Under the pieces are notes generated by a model. That model saw only the letters and a list, made by a program, of their open reading frames with translations. It had not been told where the DNA came from and ran no database searches. Shown piece by piece: positions 27,035-36,265 of a stretch of DNA of 64,000 bases. The position numbers and the translations under genes are program-made. The DNA lies in assembly GCA_030068525.1 (NCBI GenBank), contig JASJOS010000007.1, positions 124,001-188,000 on the forward strand. The letters run 5' to 3'. The stretch is from Xanthocytophaga flava (lineage in GTDB: Bacteria; Bacteroidota; Bacteroidia; Cytophagales; 172606-1). Each line of letters begins with the position of its first letter. Position 1 is the stretch's first letter.

Positions 27035-27436
27035 ATGCGAAACATTTTACTTTGGTATTTTCTATCCTGCATTCTCTTATTGGCAAGCTGTGGCGACTTG
27101 TCTGATACATGTATAAGTCACAACCAATATACTATATGTTATTACGAAGAAGAAGGAACACAATCTATAGCCTCTCAAATGCTTGACTACCTTCCAAAAG
27201 CATATCCCGAATTAAAAACAAACTTCAAAATAAACAAGCATTCAGAAGAAGTATCTGAGTACTCAGTCCTGATTGAACTGAATCCCTCAATTAATTCTCA
27301 AAAGCAGCAATCCATTCTACAAAAGATTGCAGATGATCTATCTGCCAATTGTTTTCAGAATAAGAAGATTCGGGTAGTGGCAGTAGAGGATACAGATGCT
27401 CTTACAAAAGGAAATGTGAGTGTTATAAGTAGGTAA
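27035..27436 (+). CDS. small putative lipoprotein
   Basis: The ATG at 27035 gives a lipoprotein signal with the lipobox LLASC (Cys at about residue 18). The mature part of about 115 residues has no recognised family; it contains two short Cys-bearing stretches (LSDTCISHNQYTICYY, SANCFQNKKIRV). It is divergent from the phosphatase gene with a 38-bp gap. It ends at a strong bidirectional hairpin. Confidence 0.65.
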   Translation: MRNILLWYFLSCILLLASCGDLSDTCISHNQYTICYYEEEGTQSIASQMLDYLPKAYPELKTNFKINKHSEEVSEYSVLIELNPSINSQKQQSILQKIADDLSANCFQNKKIRVVAVEDTDALTKGNVSVISR

Positions 27437-27467
27437 GAGTTTTCAGCTTACATATCTCTATTAAAAA

Positions 27468-27513
27468 ATAAGACGTTGTGGATGAAAAAAGGATTTCATC
27501 CACAACGTCTTAT
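27468..27513. terminator. 20-bp perfect hairpin between convergent genes
   Basis: ATAAGACGTTGTGGATGAAA (27468-27487) is perfectly complementary to 27494-27513, with a 6-nt loop (AAAGGA). Flanking A- and T-rich sequence fits a bidirectional terminator for the lipoprotein and symporter genes. Confidence 0.8.
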
Positions 27514-27530
27514 AAAAATATAGTAGCTGA

Positions 27531-28778
27531 TTATACTTTTTCTGATAGGTGATGCTGAGTACTGAAATCCGCTTCGCCCTCCCAGCGACTTACCACACAG
27601 GTTGCCACGGCATTACCTGCTACAGAAGTAGCCGAGCGGCCCATATCCAGGATCTGATCGATACCTAGTAATAAGGCTAAGCCTTCACCAGGCAGATTGA
27701 ATAACGACATAGTTCCTGCTATAATTACCAGCGATGCTCTGGGTACACCAGCAATACCTTTGGAAGTAACCAACAAAGTTAGCATCATGGTAATCTGCTG
27801 TGTCAACGTTAATGGCATGTGATAGGCCTGGGCGATAAATGCTGTGGCAAAGGTCATATATAACATAGAGCCGTCCAGGTTAAATGAATAACCTAATGGC
27901 AACACAAAGCTGATGATACGAGGAGGACAGCCAAATTTCTCCAAAGCCTCAATTGTTTGAGGCATGGAAGCTTCTGAACTGGCAGTACTAAACGAGAGTA
28001 GTAGTGCTTCCCGGATCACTCTCATCAATGGAAGGAATGGAACTTTGGCAATGATACAGATAACCCAGAGTACTATAAAAATGAAAAAGAACAAACCAAG
28101 GAAAAAACTGAAAATCAAATACGCATATCCCACAAAAATACCTAATCCCTCACGGGCTACAACAGCCGTAATAGCTCCAAACACACCAAAAGGAGCAAAC
28201 TGCATTACATACCCTACAATCTTAAACATCACATGAGACACAGCATCCAGCGCCTTGACCAGAATTTTGCCTTTCTCTCCGATAGCTCCTACTGCAATTC
28301 CAAAAAAGATAGAGAAAACAACAATCTGAAGAATTTCATTGGTAGCCAGTGCTTCAGCAAAACTTTGGGGGAATACATGCTCCAGAAATCCCTGTAAGGT
28401 CAGCTTTTTGGCTTCAATACCTGTATCTGTTCCCTGCTCAGGCAATTTCAGATTCATCACTTCGCCTGGCTTCATTACGTTTACTACCAACAGCCCAACA
28501 ATCAATGACAGGATTGTTGCCAGATAAAAATACCCTAATGTCTTTGCACCAATCCGTCCCACTTGCTTGAAATCACCTAGTTTGGCAATGCCTACTACAA
28601 GCATAGAGAAGACCAGTGGTCCAATAATCATTTTGATCAGCCGGAGAAATACTTTGCTTAATAAGGCAAAGTTGGGGCCTGCTTCAGGTGAGAAAATATA
28701 GCTTTCGTGAATAAAGTAACCCGTTATGATGCCCAGCACCATACCTATAACGATCCGCCACGTAATATTTAGTTTCAT
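27531..28778 (-). CDS. dicarboxylate/amino acid:cation symporter
   Basis: A 415-residue member of the DAACS (GltP/DctA) family, importing C4-dicarboxylates or glutamate/aspartate with Na+ or H+ through the inner membrane. About eight membrane segments and two re-entrant hairpins. The first hairpin has STASSEASMPQ and the second MLLVTSKGIAGVPRAS-like sequence (TLLVTSKGIAGVPRASLV). The conserved NLDGSMLYM region follows the first. The C-terminus has DQILDMGRSATSVAGNAVAT, the family substrate-binding region with Asp, Arg and Asn. Length is normal. The exact substrate cannot be decided. Confidence 0.93.
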   Translation of the reverse strand: MKLNITWRIVIGMVLGIITGYFIHESYIFSPEAGPNFALLSKVFLRLIKMIIGPLVFSMLVVGIAKLGDFKQVGRIGAKTLGYFYLATILSLIVGLLVVNVMKPGEVMNLKLPEQGTDTGIEAKKLTLQGFLEHVFPQSFAEALATNEILQIVVFSIFFGIAVGAIGEKGKILVKALDAVSHVMFKIVGYVMQFAPFGVFGAITAVVAREGLGIFVGYAYLIFSFFLGLFFFIFIVLWVICIIAKVPFLPLMRVIREALLLSFSTASSEASMPQTIEALEKFGCPPRIISFVLPLGYSFNLDGSMLYMTFATAFIAQAYHMPLTLTQQITMMLTLLVTSKGIAGVPRASLVIIAGTMSLFNLPGEGLALLLGIDQILDMGRSATSVAGNAVATCVVSRWEGEADFSTQHHLSEKV

Positions 28779-28832
28779 GAGTTAGTTAGGTTGTTTTAGT
28801 GTGTCAATGAAAGGGTCATACGTAGCCCATTC

Positions 28833-29594
28833 CTATAGTACAGTAGTGTAGTTGTTTTGCTGATTAATATATTCTTTCCAGTTCAGATCGCCAGGCAGTT
28901 GCTGGTTAGCAAACTCCAGATGGATAACCCGCCTGTTACGGGAGGAAGTACTTTTAGAGGATGAATGTAACAAAAGTGGTTTCATAATCATAATCCCACC
29001 TTTCTTTACACAACATACATCTTCTTTTTGTTTCTTCGTCTGATGTAGTAACTGTTCTGAAGAAAGTACACCAGTTGTATGTGAACCTGCAATTACCTTT
29101 AGTGCTCCATTGGTTTCATCACAATCATCCAGATGCAGTCGAATAGTATAGATATTTTCCAGCATCTGTACAGGAGGCTGTACATTGTAGGCTTCGTGTT
29201 TGTTGACCCAGGGGCCAAAACCAGCTATTTCTTTGCGTTTATCTACAGATATCATCAGGTCCTGATGCCAGGCAACCATCCAGTTTGATAGAGGAGGCTT
29301 GTCGAAGAAGATAGATTTGATACAGAAATAATCTGACCCAAACAATTGCTCAATCACCTGGCGCAGGGTATCCATCCACAGTAGCGAATTAACATGAGGC
29401 ACTTCATGCAGGAAGTTACGGATGGCAAACAAATCGTCCGTTTTCCGAAAATTTGGTCCGTCCCCTGTACTCGTTTCCAGATAGTTGATTAATTGTTCAA
29501 CTTCCTGAGCCTGATAGATATCTTCTATCACCAAAAAGCCGTCGTTAGTTAATTTTTCTTTATACGTTGATACCTGGGCCAAAAATGCATGCAT
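28833..29594 (-). CDS. phytanoyl-CoA dioxygenase family protein
   Basis: A 253-residue Fe(II)/2-oxoglutarate-dependent oxygenase. From the ATG at 29594 the metal-binding residues are His110 and Asp112 (AWHQDLM) and the distal His210 (LLLHSSS), with the 2-oxoglutarate-binding Arg at 221 or 222. The N-terminus YKEKLTNDGFLVIEDIYQ is typical of PhyH proteins. A start at 29651 is possible but adds hydrophobic residues unlike the family. The SRPBCC-like gene lies 68 bp upstream in the same direction. The substrate is unknown; PhyH proteins hydroxylate lipids, amino acids and small metabolites. Confidence 0.85.
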   Translation of the reverse strand: MHAFLAQVSTYKEKLTNDGFLVIEDIYQAQEVEQLINYLETSTGDGPNFRKTDDLFAIRNFLHEVPHVNSLLWMDTLRQVIEQLFGSDYFCIKSIFFDKPPLSNWMVAWHQDLMISVDKRKEIAGFGPWVNKHEAYNVQPPVQMLENIYTIRLHLDDCDETNGALKVIAGSHTTGVLSSEQLLHQTKKQKEDVCCVKKGGIMIMKPLLLHSSSKSTSSRNRRVIHLEFANQQLPGDLNWKEYINQQNNYTTVL

Positions 29595-29662
29595 AGTGTA
29601 AAGGATATAGCCTGCAAGATAGGAAAACCTGCCCTTATCCAAAAATAGCATAGCCAGATTGG

Positions 29663-30124
29663 CTATTTCCCACCTTCTGAAAATACCAGATTACGGAAGT
29701 AACGACGATATTTGGCTTTACGTGACCAGAATTGCAGATACATTGCCGGAAACATAAGATAATCTGTGATAACTAGCGGTGTTCGAAAGGTAACTTTATC
29801 CCGAATGAGACTTGACTGACCTTTCCGCTCCACTCTGTGTTCATGATGCCAGTAGGAGAGGAAGAAGGGCAATTCTGTTCCTTCATCCACAAACACCATG
29901 TGCTCCTCATTTTTCTGGAAAGAAATAATCTTACTTTTCCAGACTTGCCTGAAGAGCAGAAAGTTTAGTTCCACATGTACTTCATTACCTGGCATGTTGC
30001 CATCATAACGTAACAATCGGGCAGGGGGGAAACTGGGCGAAACCTTGGTCAACAGGCGCTGATCAAAGTTTCCAGCAACAGTTTCAAAATTGGCTCTGAC
30101 CTCGGTAATAATCTCAAAATACAT
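29663..30124 (-). CDS. SRPBCC-like ligand-binding protein
   Basis: A 153-residue protein from the ATG at 30124 (MYFEIITEVRANFETV). The order of strand-like and helical parts (LLRYDGNMPGNEVHVELNFL, VDEGTELPFFLSYWHHEHRV, TFRTPLVITDYLMFPAMYLQF) matches Bacteroidota SRPBCC proteins, a START-like fold that binds hydrophobic ligands. The frame is open to 30205, but the added 27 residues do not fit the fold. It is followed by the PhyH gene and may be co-transcribed. No catalytic site is recognised. Confidence 0.75.
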   Translation of the reverse strand: MYFEIITEVRANFETVAGNFDQRLLTKVSPSFPPARLLRYDGNMPGNEVHVELNFLLFRQVWKSKIISFQKNEEHMVFVDEGTELPFFLSYWHHEHRVERKGQSSLIRDKVTFRTPLVITDYLMFPAMYLQFWSRKAKYRRYFRNLVFSEGGK

Positions 30125-30290
30125 ACGCAACAGGATATATAACCTTTCAAAATAATTACTGACCTTTGTATGGTAAATATTCGGACCTTCGTTGTCTACA
30201 TACAAACTCCCTCTTCTGATTTTTGTTATGATATTAACATTACTCTCAAATTAAAACTGTAGAGCCACTTTATTTTTCATCTAAAAAATC

Positions 30291-30920
30291 ATGAGGAAAC
30301 TAACCCTTGTTGTCTTATTTCTAAGTACGTTATATTGTGTACATGCACAGGTGCAGGACAGTGCCAGCGGTAGGCCAATTTTAAAGAAACGCACCAAACC
30401 AGAAGATTTCTGGAAAAAAACCTTTGTGGCCATCAATTTAACACCTTCACTGGGTAGTGGTTCATTTGGTGCCTATATATCACCAACTTTTGGCTATCAT
30501 CCAAGCGAAAATAGTAGTGTAGCAGCCGGGCCACTCTATATGTTCAATTCTTTTAATAATGGTACGGGTAGTGGCCGAACTACAGCCAGTATTTGGGGAG
30601 CACGCGTCTGGGGGCAACATCGTATTTATCGTACATTCTTTGCGCATGCTGAATACGAAGTTATGAATGCAGTAAAAATGGTTGTGATGAATGGCTTACA
30701 ATATTACTATGTCAATCCTGATGGTTCTTTTTCTCATCAGGCGATTGGTAACCCATTGATTGGTGCAGCCTTCGTAAATGAAGGGGATTCTGGTTCGCAA
30801 AGTTTTACTATTCTCTATAACTTGAACTATATCGAAACAGCCACTCCTTATACTAAGTTATTCAGTATTCCTATTGTACTTAGAGCTAGTATAAGCTTTA
30901 ATCTGGGAGGAAACCGATAG
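30291..30920 (+). CDS. exported beta-strand-rich protein, probable outer-membrane protein
   Basis: A 209-residue protein with a signal peptide (residues 1-19, HAQ). The rest is rich in alternating beta-strand sequence with Gly and aromatic residues (FVAINLTPSLGSGSFGAYIS, SIWGARVWGQHRIYRTFFAH) and ends ISFNLGGNR. It looks like a small outer-membrane beta-barrel. No family was recognised. It is divergent from the SRPBCC gene. Confidence 0.7.
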   Translation: MRKLTLVVLFLSTLYCVHAQVQDSASGRPILKKRTKPEDFWKKTFVAINLTPSLGSGSFGAYISPTFGYHPSENSSVAAGPLYMFNSFNNGTGSGRTTASIWGARVWGQHRIYRTFFAHAEYEVMNAVKMVVMNGLQYYYVNPDGSFSHQAIGNPLIGAAFVNEGDSGSQSFTILYNLNYIETATPYTKLFSIPIVLRASISFNLGGNR

Positions 30921-30953
30921 AAAATTTCTGTATCAGGTACAGAAATGCAAGAC

Positions 30954-30979
30954 AGCCTTCCTTATGGGAGGCTTTTTTG
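30954..30979 (+). terminator. intrinsic terminator
   Basis: AGCCTTCC (30954-30961) pairs with GGGAGGCT (30966-30973) with one T-G wobble, loop TTAT, followed by six T. It ends the transcript of the small exported protein. Confidence 0.85.
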
Positions 30980-31095
30980 TTTGTTTTTCCATAGGTTTAG
31001 CAGGTTTTTGATGCAAAAAGATACGATTCTCAGATTTAATGCCCATTTTTGTAATTGGATTCTTCCCTTCCGGATTAACGACTAATTAACGATAA

Positions 31096-32172
31096 ATGAA
31101 TTCTTACGGTAAAGCTTTCCGAATTACAACATTTGGTGAATCACATGGAGCAGGAATTGGAGTGATTATTGACGGCTGCCCAGCCGGATTAACCATCGAT
31201 ACGGATTTCATTCAGCAGGAACTAAACCGACGCAAACCTGGTCAGAGCCGTATTACTACACAACGTCGCGAAAAAGACGAATTTCAGATATTGTCAGGTG
31301 TATTTGAAGGAAAAACGCAGGGAACACCTATTGCCATGGTGATCATGAACGAAGATCAGCGGAGCCATGATTACTCACACATTGCCGAGCAGTTTCGTCC
31401 CAGCCATGCTGACTATACATATCAAGCTAAATATGGCACACGCGATTACAGAGGAGGAGGACGCAGTTCAGCTCGTGAAACAGCTGCACGTGTAGCGGCG
31501 GGTGCTGTTGCCAAACTGCTTTTAACACAGCTGGGAGTTAAGATTGAGGCATATGTAAGCAAAGTAGGCAAGCTGGCTCTGGAAAAACATTACTCTGAAT
31601 TGAATATTGCACTCGCAGAAGAAAATGCAGTTCGTTGCCCTGATCCGGAAACTGCTCAGAAGATGTTTGATCTGATTGATGCGACTCGTAAGAATGGAGA
31701 TTCTATTGGAGGTATTGTAACGTGTGTGATCAAAGGAACGCCTGTAGGTTGGGGAGAACCAGTTTTTGATAAACTACATGCAGAGCTAGGCAAAGCTATG
31801 TTGGGAATTAATGCAGTGAAAGGATTTGAATATGGTAGTGGATTTGAAGGAGCATCCTGGTATGGCTCACAGCATAATGATGCCTTTTATACAGATGAAC
31901 AGGGAAATGTGCATACACGCACCAATTACTCAGGAGGTATACAAGGTGGAATCAGTAATGGAGAGGACATTTACTTCAATGTAGCCTTTAAACCTGTTGC
32001 TACTATTATGCAGGATCAGGAAAGTATTGACTTGCATGGCAATGTGGTAACTGTTACAGGCAAAGGCCGCCATGATCCGTGTGTAGTACCACGAGCGGTA
32101 CCTATTGTTGAATCTATGGCAGCACTGGTACTTGCCGACTTTTATCTTCGAAACAGATCAGCCAGGGTATAA
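31096..32172 (+). CDS. aroC: chorismate synthase
   Basis: A 358-residue enzyme that converts EPSP to chorismate, the last shared step of aromatic synthesis, using reduced FMN. The family signatures are complete: N-terminal [19 protein letters not shown], the FMN-binding region [38 protein letters not shown] and the C-terminal [10 protein letters not shown] and [16 protein letters not shown]. Length is standard. It stands alone among unrelated genes. Confidence 0.97.
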   Translation: MNSYGKAFRITTFGESHGAGIGVIIDGCPAGLTIDTDFIQQELNRRKPGQSRITTQRREKDEFQILSGVFEGKTQGTPIAMVIMNEDQRSHDYSHIAEQFRPSHADYTYQAKYGTRDYRGGGRSSARETAARVAAGAVAKLLLTQLGVKIEAYVSKVGKLALEKHYSELNIALAEENAVRCPDPETAQKMFDLIDATRKNGDSIGGIVTCVIKGTPVGWGEPVFDKLHAELGKAMLGINAVKGFEYGSGFEGASWYGSQHNDAFYTDEQGNVHTRTNYSGGIQGGISNGEDIYFNVAFKPVATIMQDQESIDLHGNVVTVTGKGRHDPCVVPRAVPIVESMAALVLADFYLRNRSARV

Positions 32173-32245
32173 ATTCTGGCTATTACTATAATTATAGAGA
32201 TTATTTTCTGTCACAAATACGCCATCTGTGAACTAACGATTGTTC

Positions 32246-33523
32246 ATGCAGACCCCCAAACGCTTCGCCTTTCCTTCATTACGCAAAATCGCTGACCTGA
32301 TTTATAAGGGTCAGCCACTACTATCTCACTTTGTGAGTGAAGGGGGAGAACATTATCTTTTTTATTGGATAGAAGGGGACCTGCTGCAAAATCGTTGGTT
32401 AGTTTGTCGGGTACGTCTCGAACAACTGGTTAAATACACCGATCGTAAACTCTCTCTACAAAACATCTTTCTGGCTCCGCCAGATGGCTTTCTGTATTCA
32501 CTGGAAACAGATAATGGGTCTGAACTGCAATACCGCAACGTACAGATTTTGTTTCCGGCAGATATACCAGCCCGGCAATTGCCTCCTAAGGATTCTTTGT
32601 ACAAAGGTAATCCCCATGCTCAGCCTGTTGATTTGCTGAACTTATCTGCACAGTACGATTCTGGTTTGCTGCAAATTCATTTTAGTGAATCTCCTAAGGT
32701 AGGCTATGGTACTATTGATTTATCACTGCTGGCACCGGCATTAAATCATCTGTATGAGATAGCGGATGGGCTGGGATTGAGTTATTATAAAAAGCAAACA
32801 GATACCCGACATCTGACTGAACGTTTTGTACGGGAAGATCATAAGAAACTGATTACGACAGCTTCTCATTACGAGTTGTTACACACACTCCCAGGTTCCT
32901 TTACTATTTTGCTACGCCCCCGCAATCAGCAGTTGCCTATGTTTGGGCAGGAAAGCGAACCGGATAAGTTTAGCCGATACTGGTATGAGTTTATTCAAGC
33001 TAGTTTTGATTTTGAAAAACTGAAAGTCTTTGCAGACCAGATAGATGGACGCGTAGTAACCAGCTACCAGAATTTGCTGAAGCTGATCAAGACAAACCGT
33101 CTGCAACTTCAGTTAAAGTGGGCCAACCATTATACGCAGTTACAATGGCAGCAGGGGATAGGCTACCAGAATGCTGGTCAGATTCTGGAAAATCTGAACC
33201 GGCTGGAATACCTGTCAGATCGTACGATTCAGCTTACAGGCAAGTTTGTGGCACTCAATATCCGTTCTAACCTCTATGTATTTGAAGCAGACGACAAATC
33301 GGTCTCAAAAGGAATGGTTACTCCTACACTGCATGCCAGCATGTCTTTGCTTTATTTTAACCGTAGGTATGAAGTAGTCATCCAACGTGTAGAGACCAAA
33401 CAGGCAGGCAAGCCAAAACCCAAAACAAAGGATCTGTTAATTTCCTTCGCAGAGATACAAACCTCTAACCGCACATTGTTTCAGCTCAATAATGGCTTGA
33501 TCCCCGATCAGGAGCCATTCTGA
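32246..33523 (+). CDS. hypothetical protein, 425 aa
   Basis: A 425-residue soluble protein from the ATG at 32246 (MQTPKRFAFPS). No signal peptide or membrane segment. The N-terminal part (LIYKGQPLLSHFVSEGGEHY, LFYWIEGDLLQNRWLVCRV) resembles uncharacterised bacterial proteins of the DUF6575 type by memory, but this is not firm. The middle has strands and a helical part around residues 240-310, and the C-terminus is beta-rich. A TTG 6 bp earlier is ignored. It follows aroC by 73 bp and may share its transcript. Function unknown. Confidence 0.7.
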   Translation: MQTPKRFAFPSLRKIADLIYKGQPLLSHFVSEGGEHYLFYWIEGDLLQNRWLVCRVRLEQLVKYTDRKLSLQNIFLAPPDGFLYSLETDNGSELQYRNVQILFPADIPARQLPPKDSLYKGNPHAQPVDLLNLSAQYDSGLLQIHFSESPKVGYGTIDLSLLAPALNHLYEIADGLGLSYYKKQTDTRHLTERFVREDHKKLITTASHYELLHTLPGSFTILLRPRNQQLPMFGQESEPDKFSRYWYEFIQASFDFEKLKVFADQIDGRVVTSYQNLLKLIKTNRLQLQLKWANHYTQLQWQQGIGYQNAGQILENLNRLEYLSDRTIQLTGKFVALNIRSNLYVFEADDKSVSKGMVTPTLHASMSLLYFNRRYEVVIQRVETKQAGKPKPKTKDLLISFAEIQTSNRTLFQLNNGLIPDQEPF

Positions 33524-34336
33524 CAACTATTTGATCAAGATTATCCTGTTATCAGTTTATCTTGTGCATAGTTCTATATTTTTTTGTGTTTGACCTGAAT
33601 TATGCTCACGAAATTTTTTGCGGTGAATTCCGATCAAATACCAAACTTGCGGTTACTTCTATGCAAAAACTTTTTTGCGGTTTATACAACGCATCCGCAT
33701 TTTTGCAGCGAACTCTAGGCAAAATATTCTTTCACTCAAAGAAGATGGACTTCCTTGTAAAAATAATTCATGCATATAGTTATGCCCAGAAAAATGTTTG
33801 ACCTAAACCAGACTCAACAAAAATTTTGGTAAGTATTATTTACCTTATCCTACCTCATAACTTTTCTGTAAATAAAGAAAGTCGTGAACACAAGCATCTG
33901 TTCAAGTTGTTAACTTAAGAAATACTCTCTGTTTTTTATTTTTTGTCCTTCTGAAAGAATCTCATATCTTGTAAAGGTTAGCGACCTTTCCGGCTGGAGT
34001 ATATTTTTTTCTCTCAGAAGCCAAACGTCACTCTATTTTTCACACGTGTCCCACTCACGCCAAGGCGTGGCGGGAAGTTTCTTTCAGAAGGACAGGAGGG
34101 AGATAGATCCTTAGAAAGACAGAGAGGTTCTTTCTGTAAGAAAAGATTCTAAAACACCATCAGAAAAGCGACAAAACAGAAAACGAAATCAAAGCCTATC
34201 CTCATTCCGGCTACTCCCATTTCAATCACTTGGCAGGGCTATTTTTTTTACCTATTTTTAGCTACTACTTTTTACATACTCTTTCTGTCCTATTCTTTTC
34301 ACCCAACAAAACCACATTCCAGTAGCTCAAGCATTC
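33524..34336. other. 813-bp gap upstream of the Crp-type regulator
   Basis: No convincing gene. One plus frame (33562-33801) is Cys- and Phe-rich with no structure and is not accepted. TTTTTTGCGGT-like strings occur near 33615 and 33668. An inverted-repeat element (33944-34094) is listed separately. Confidence 0.6.
33944..34094. repeat. 151-bp element with 16-bp perfect terminal inverted repeats
   Basis: TGTCCTTCTGAAAGAA (33944-33959) is the exact complement of 34079-34094. Two smaller hairpins lie inside: AAAGGT-TAGCG-ACCTTT (33973-33989) and CACGCC-AA-GGCGTG (34056-34069). No target-site duplication is clear. This resembles a short non-autonomous mobile or REP-like repeat. Confidence 0.6.
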
Positions 34337-34906
34337 ATGGACAAACTACGCCAACACATTGAAGAAGTAATAGCTGTTACCGATGAAGAATTCGAACATA
34401 TTAAAACCTTTTTCACTCCAAGAAGGGTAAAAAAACACCAGTATCTCATTCAGGATGGAGATCAGGCAAACTTCGAATACTTGATCATGGCGGGCATTTT
34501 CAGAATGTTTTACCTGGATGATGATGGGAAAGAACACATCGTACAATTTGCAGGCGAAAACTGGTGGATGTCAGATTACCAGGCCTACTTTTATCAGAAA
34601 CAGGCCCGGTTAAATATCGTTTGTATGGAAGATGGAGAAGTTCTGTGTATGAAACTTCAGGGCAGGGAAACACTGGCTGCTGATCTTCATAAGATGGAAC
34701 ATTTTTTCAGAGTAAAACTGACCCGGGGGTATGTTGCCCAGCAACAACGCATTATATCCCTACTCTCCAGCACCCCTCAGCAACGATACGAAGAGTTCAA
34801 TCATCTATATCCGCATATGACACAAAAAATCCCTAAAAAATACATAGCCGAATATCTCGGTGTGAGTCGCGAAACACTAAGCCGGCTTTACTCTACCCAT
34901 AAATAA
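34337..34906 (+). CDS. Crp/Fnr-family transcriptional regulator
   Basis: A 189-residue regulator. The N-terminal cyclic-nucleotide-binding-like domain has the usual order (FTPRRVKKHQYLIQDGDQAN, YLIMAGIFRMFYLDDDGKEH, NWWMSDYQAYF). The Bacteroidota form lacks a clear cyclic-nucleotide motif and Fnr cysteines. The C-terminus holds the helix-turn-helix: IPKKYIAEYLGVSRETLSRL. It may sense an unknown effector. A dehydrogenase and ABM monooxygenase follow on the same strand after a terminator and are plausible targets. Confidence 0.92.
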   Translation: MDKLRQHIEEVIAVTDEEFEHIKTFFTPRRVKKHQYLIQDGDQANFEYLIMAGIFRMFYLDDDGKEHIVQFAGENWWMSDYQAYFYQKQARLNIVCMEDGEVLCMKLQGRETLAADLHKMEHFFRVKLTRGYVAQQQRIISLLSSTPQQRYEEFNHLYPHMTQKIPKKYIAEYLGVSRETLSRLYSTHK

Positions 34907-34933
34907 AGTGTGATTCCCGTCACACTTTTTTTG
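34905..34933 (+). terminator. terminator of the Crp-type regulator
   Basis: AAAGTGTGA (34905-34913) and TCACACTTT (34920-34928) form a 9-bp stem with a 6-nt loop, followed by a T-run. It begins at the stop codon of the regulator gene. Confidence 0.88.
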
Positions 34934-34968
34934 TGATTTGCCTCCTGTGTCTGCGTATCGCTATGTAC

Positions 34969-34976
34969 TAATTTTG
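34969..34976 (+). promoter_or_regulatory. possible -7 box for the dehydrogenase gene
   Basis: TAATTTTG matches TAnnTTTG 26 bp before the dehydrogenase ATG. No good -33 box is seen at the usual distance, so support is weak. Confidence 0.3.
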
Positions 34977-35001
34977 GTATATAAATTAAAACACAGCGAT
35001 C

Positions 35002-35796
35002 ATGGATCTCTTACTAAAAAACAAAACTGCTTTCGTATCTGGCTCTACTGCCGGTATCGGGTATGCAATCGCCAAAGGATTTGCCAAAGAGGGTGCTATT
35101 GTGTATATAAATGGTCGGGATGCCAGTAAAGTTGACACTGCCAAACGCCGTATAGAAAACGAAGTACCCGACGCTCAAGTGTATGGTGTCGTTGCAGACC
35201 TGGCCACAGAAGAAGGATATAGGCAAATGACTCAACAGTTGCCTGAAGTAGATATTCTTGTAAATAATCTTGGCATCTTTGAGCCAGTTCCTTTCTTCGA
35301 ATCAAAAGATGAAGACTGGCTTAAGCTATTTTCCATCAATGTCCTGACCGGGGTGCGGACAACCCGTTTTTATATGCCTAAAATGCTCGAAAAAAACTGG
35401 GGGAGGGTTATCTTTATTTCCAGCGAGTCTGCTATACAGATTCCTACAGAGATGATTCACTATGGTATGTCCAAAACAGCCCAGCTTTCGATAGCCAATG
35501 GTCTGGCTCAGTTAACCAAAGGCACAGGCGTGACTGTTAACTCCGTTTTACCAGGTCCTACCTATTCAGATGGGGTAGAACGATTTATCGGAGAACTTGC
35601 CCAGCAGCGAAACAGTACTACCAAAGAAGTAGAACAACAATACTTCACAGAAACACGACCACTTAGTCTGTTGCAACGATTTATCTCTCCAGAGGAAGTG
35701 GCTGCTACTGTTCTGTATGTGTCAAGCGAACTGGCAGCTGCTACCAATGGTGCCGCTATCAGAGTAGACGGAGGTATCCTGAAAGGTATTCACTAA
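35002..35796 (+). CDS. SDR-family NAD(P)-dependent oxidoreductase
   Basis: A 264-residue short-chain dehydrogenase. The Rossmann motif is SGSTAGIGYAIAKGFA near residue 13, the NNLG motif follows at about residue 88, the catalytic Ser lies in IFISSESA, and the active-site Tyr and Lys are in HYGMSKTAQ. The C-terminal part ends VDGGILKGIH, typical of the classical SDR. The substrate is unknown. A terminator separates it from the Crp gene, and the ABM gene follows after 81 bp. Confidence 0.92.
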   Translation: MDLLLKNKTAFVSGSTAGIGYAIAKGFAKEGAIVYINGRDASKVDTAKRRIENEVPDAQVYGVVADLATEEGYRQMTQQLPEVDILVNNLGIFEPVPFFESKDEDWLKLFSINVLTGVRTTRFYMPKMLEKNWGRVIFISSESAIQIPTEMIHYGMSKTAQLSIANGLAQLTKGTGVTVNSVLPGPTYSDGVERFIGELAQQRNSTTKEVEQQYFTETRPLSLLQRFISPEEVAATVLYVSSELAAATNGAAIRVDGGILKGIH

Positions 35797-35877
35797 GTGT
35801 AAGCAGGATCACCACATATAATTCAAACAAATTCAACACTTCTCAAACAAGGCATATCTGCCACAAAATGTAAAATT

Positions 35878-36183
35878 ATGGAATCTATCTATGTATTTGC
35901 CAAATGGAAAGTTAAAGAAGGCCAACTGGAGACTGTACTAGGCCTGCTTCCAGATGTTGTAAAGAAAAGTACCGAAGAAGAAGGAAATCTTTTATATAAG
36001 ATTCATCAAAGCAACTCCGATCCAAACACCCTCGTATTGTTTGAAGGGTACAAAGACGAGGCTGCCTTAAATGAACACCGGAATTCAAGCCATTTTCAGA
36101 CTCTGGTGGTCGGCCAAATCGTGCCACTGCTGGAAGGGCGTGAGGTTACTTTAACAACCTACCTGCCGTTAGACCAGCAGTAA
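35878..36183 (+). CDS. antibiotic biosynthesis monooxygenase (ABM) domain protein
   Basis: A 101-residue ferredoxin-like protein of the ABM/YgiN type. Typical strands are AKWKVKEGQLETVLGLLPDV and LYKIHQSNSDPNTLVLFEGY, then the helix DEAALNEHRNSSHFQTLV. Members act as small cofactor-free monooxygenases on quinols or related aromatics, or only bind ligands. It follows the SDR gene in the same direction and is probably in the same transcript, suggesting a shared oxidative reaction (inference). Confidence 0.88.
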   Translation: MESIYVFAKWKVKEGQLETVLGLLPDVVKKSTEEEGNLLYKIHQSNSDPNTLVLFEGYKDEAALNEHRNSSHFQTLVVGQIVPLLEGREVTLTTYLPLDQQ

Positions 36184-36220
36184 AATAAACTTCAGGATGC
36201 ATTGGTTTAAGCATTCATTC

Positions 36221-36265
36221 AATGTTGTCAACTGAAAAGAGCTTCTACTTTCAGTTGATAACATT
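36221..36265. repeat. inverted repeat at the convergent end of ABM and exporter genes
   Basis: AATGTTGTCAACTGAAA (36221-36237) pairs with 36249-36265 with one mismatch. The right arm overlaps the stop codon of the minus-strand exporter gene. No T-run follows, but it probably marks the end of both transcripts. Confidence 0.45.

Noticed and set aside
33562..33801. Plus-strand 79-codon frame before the Crp-type regulator
   Set aside because: Cys/Phe-rich with no domain or signal peptide, in AT-rich intergenic sequence.
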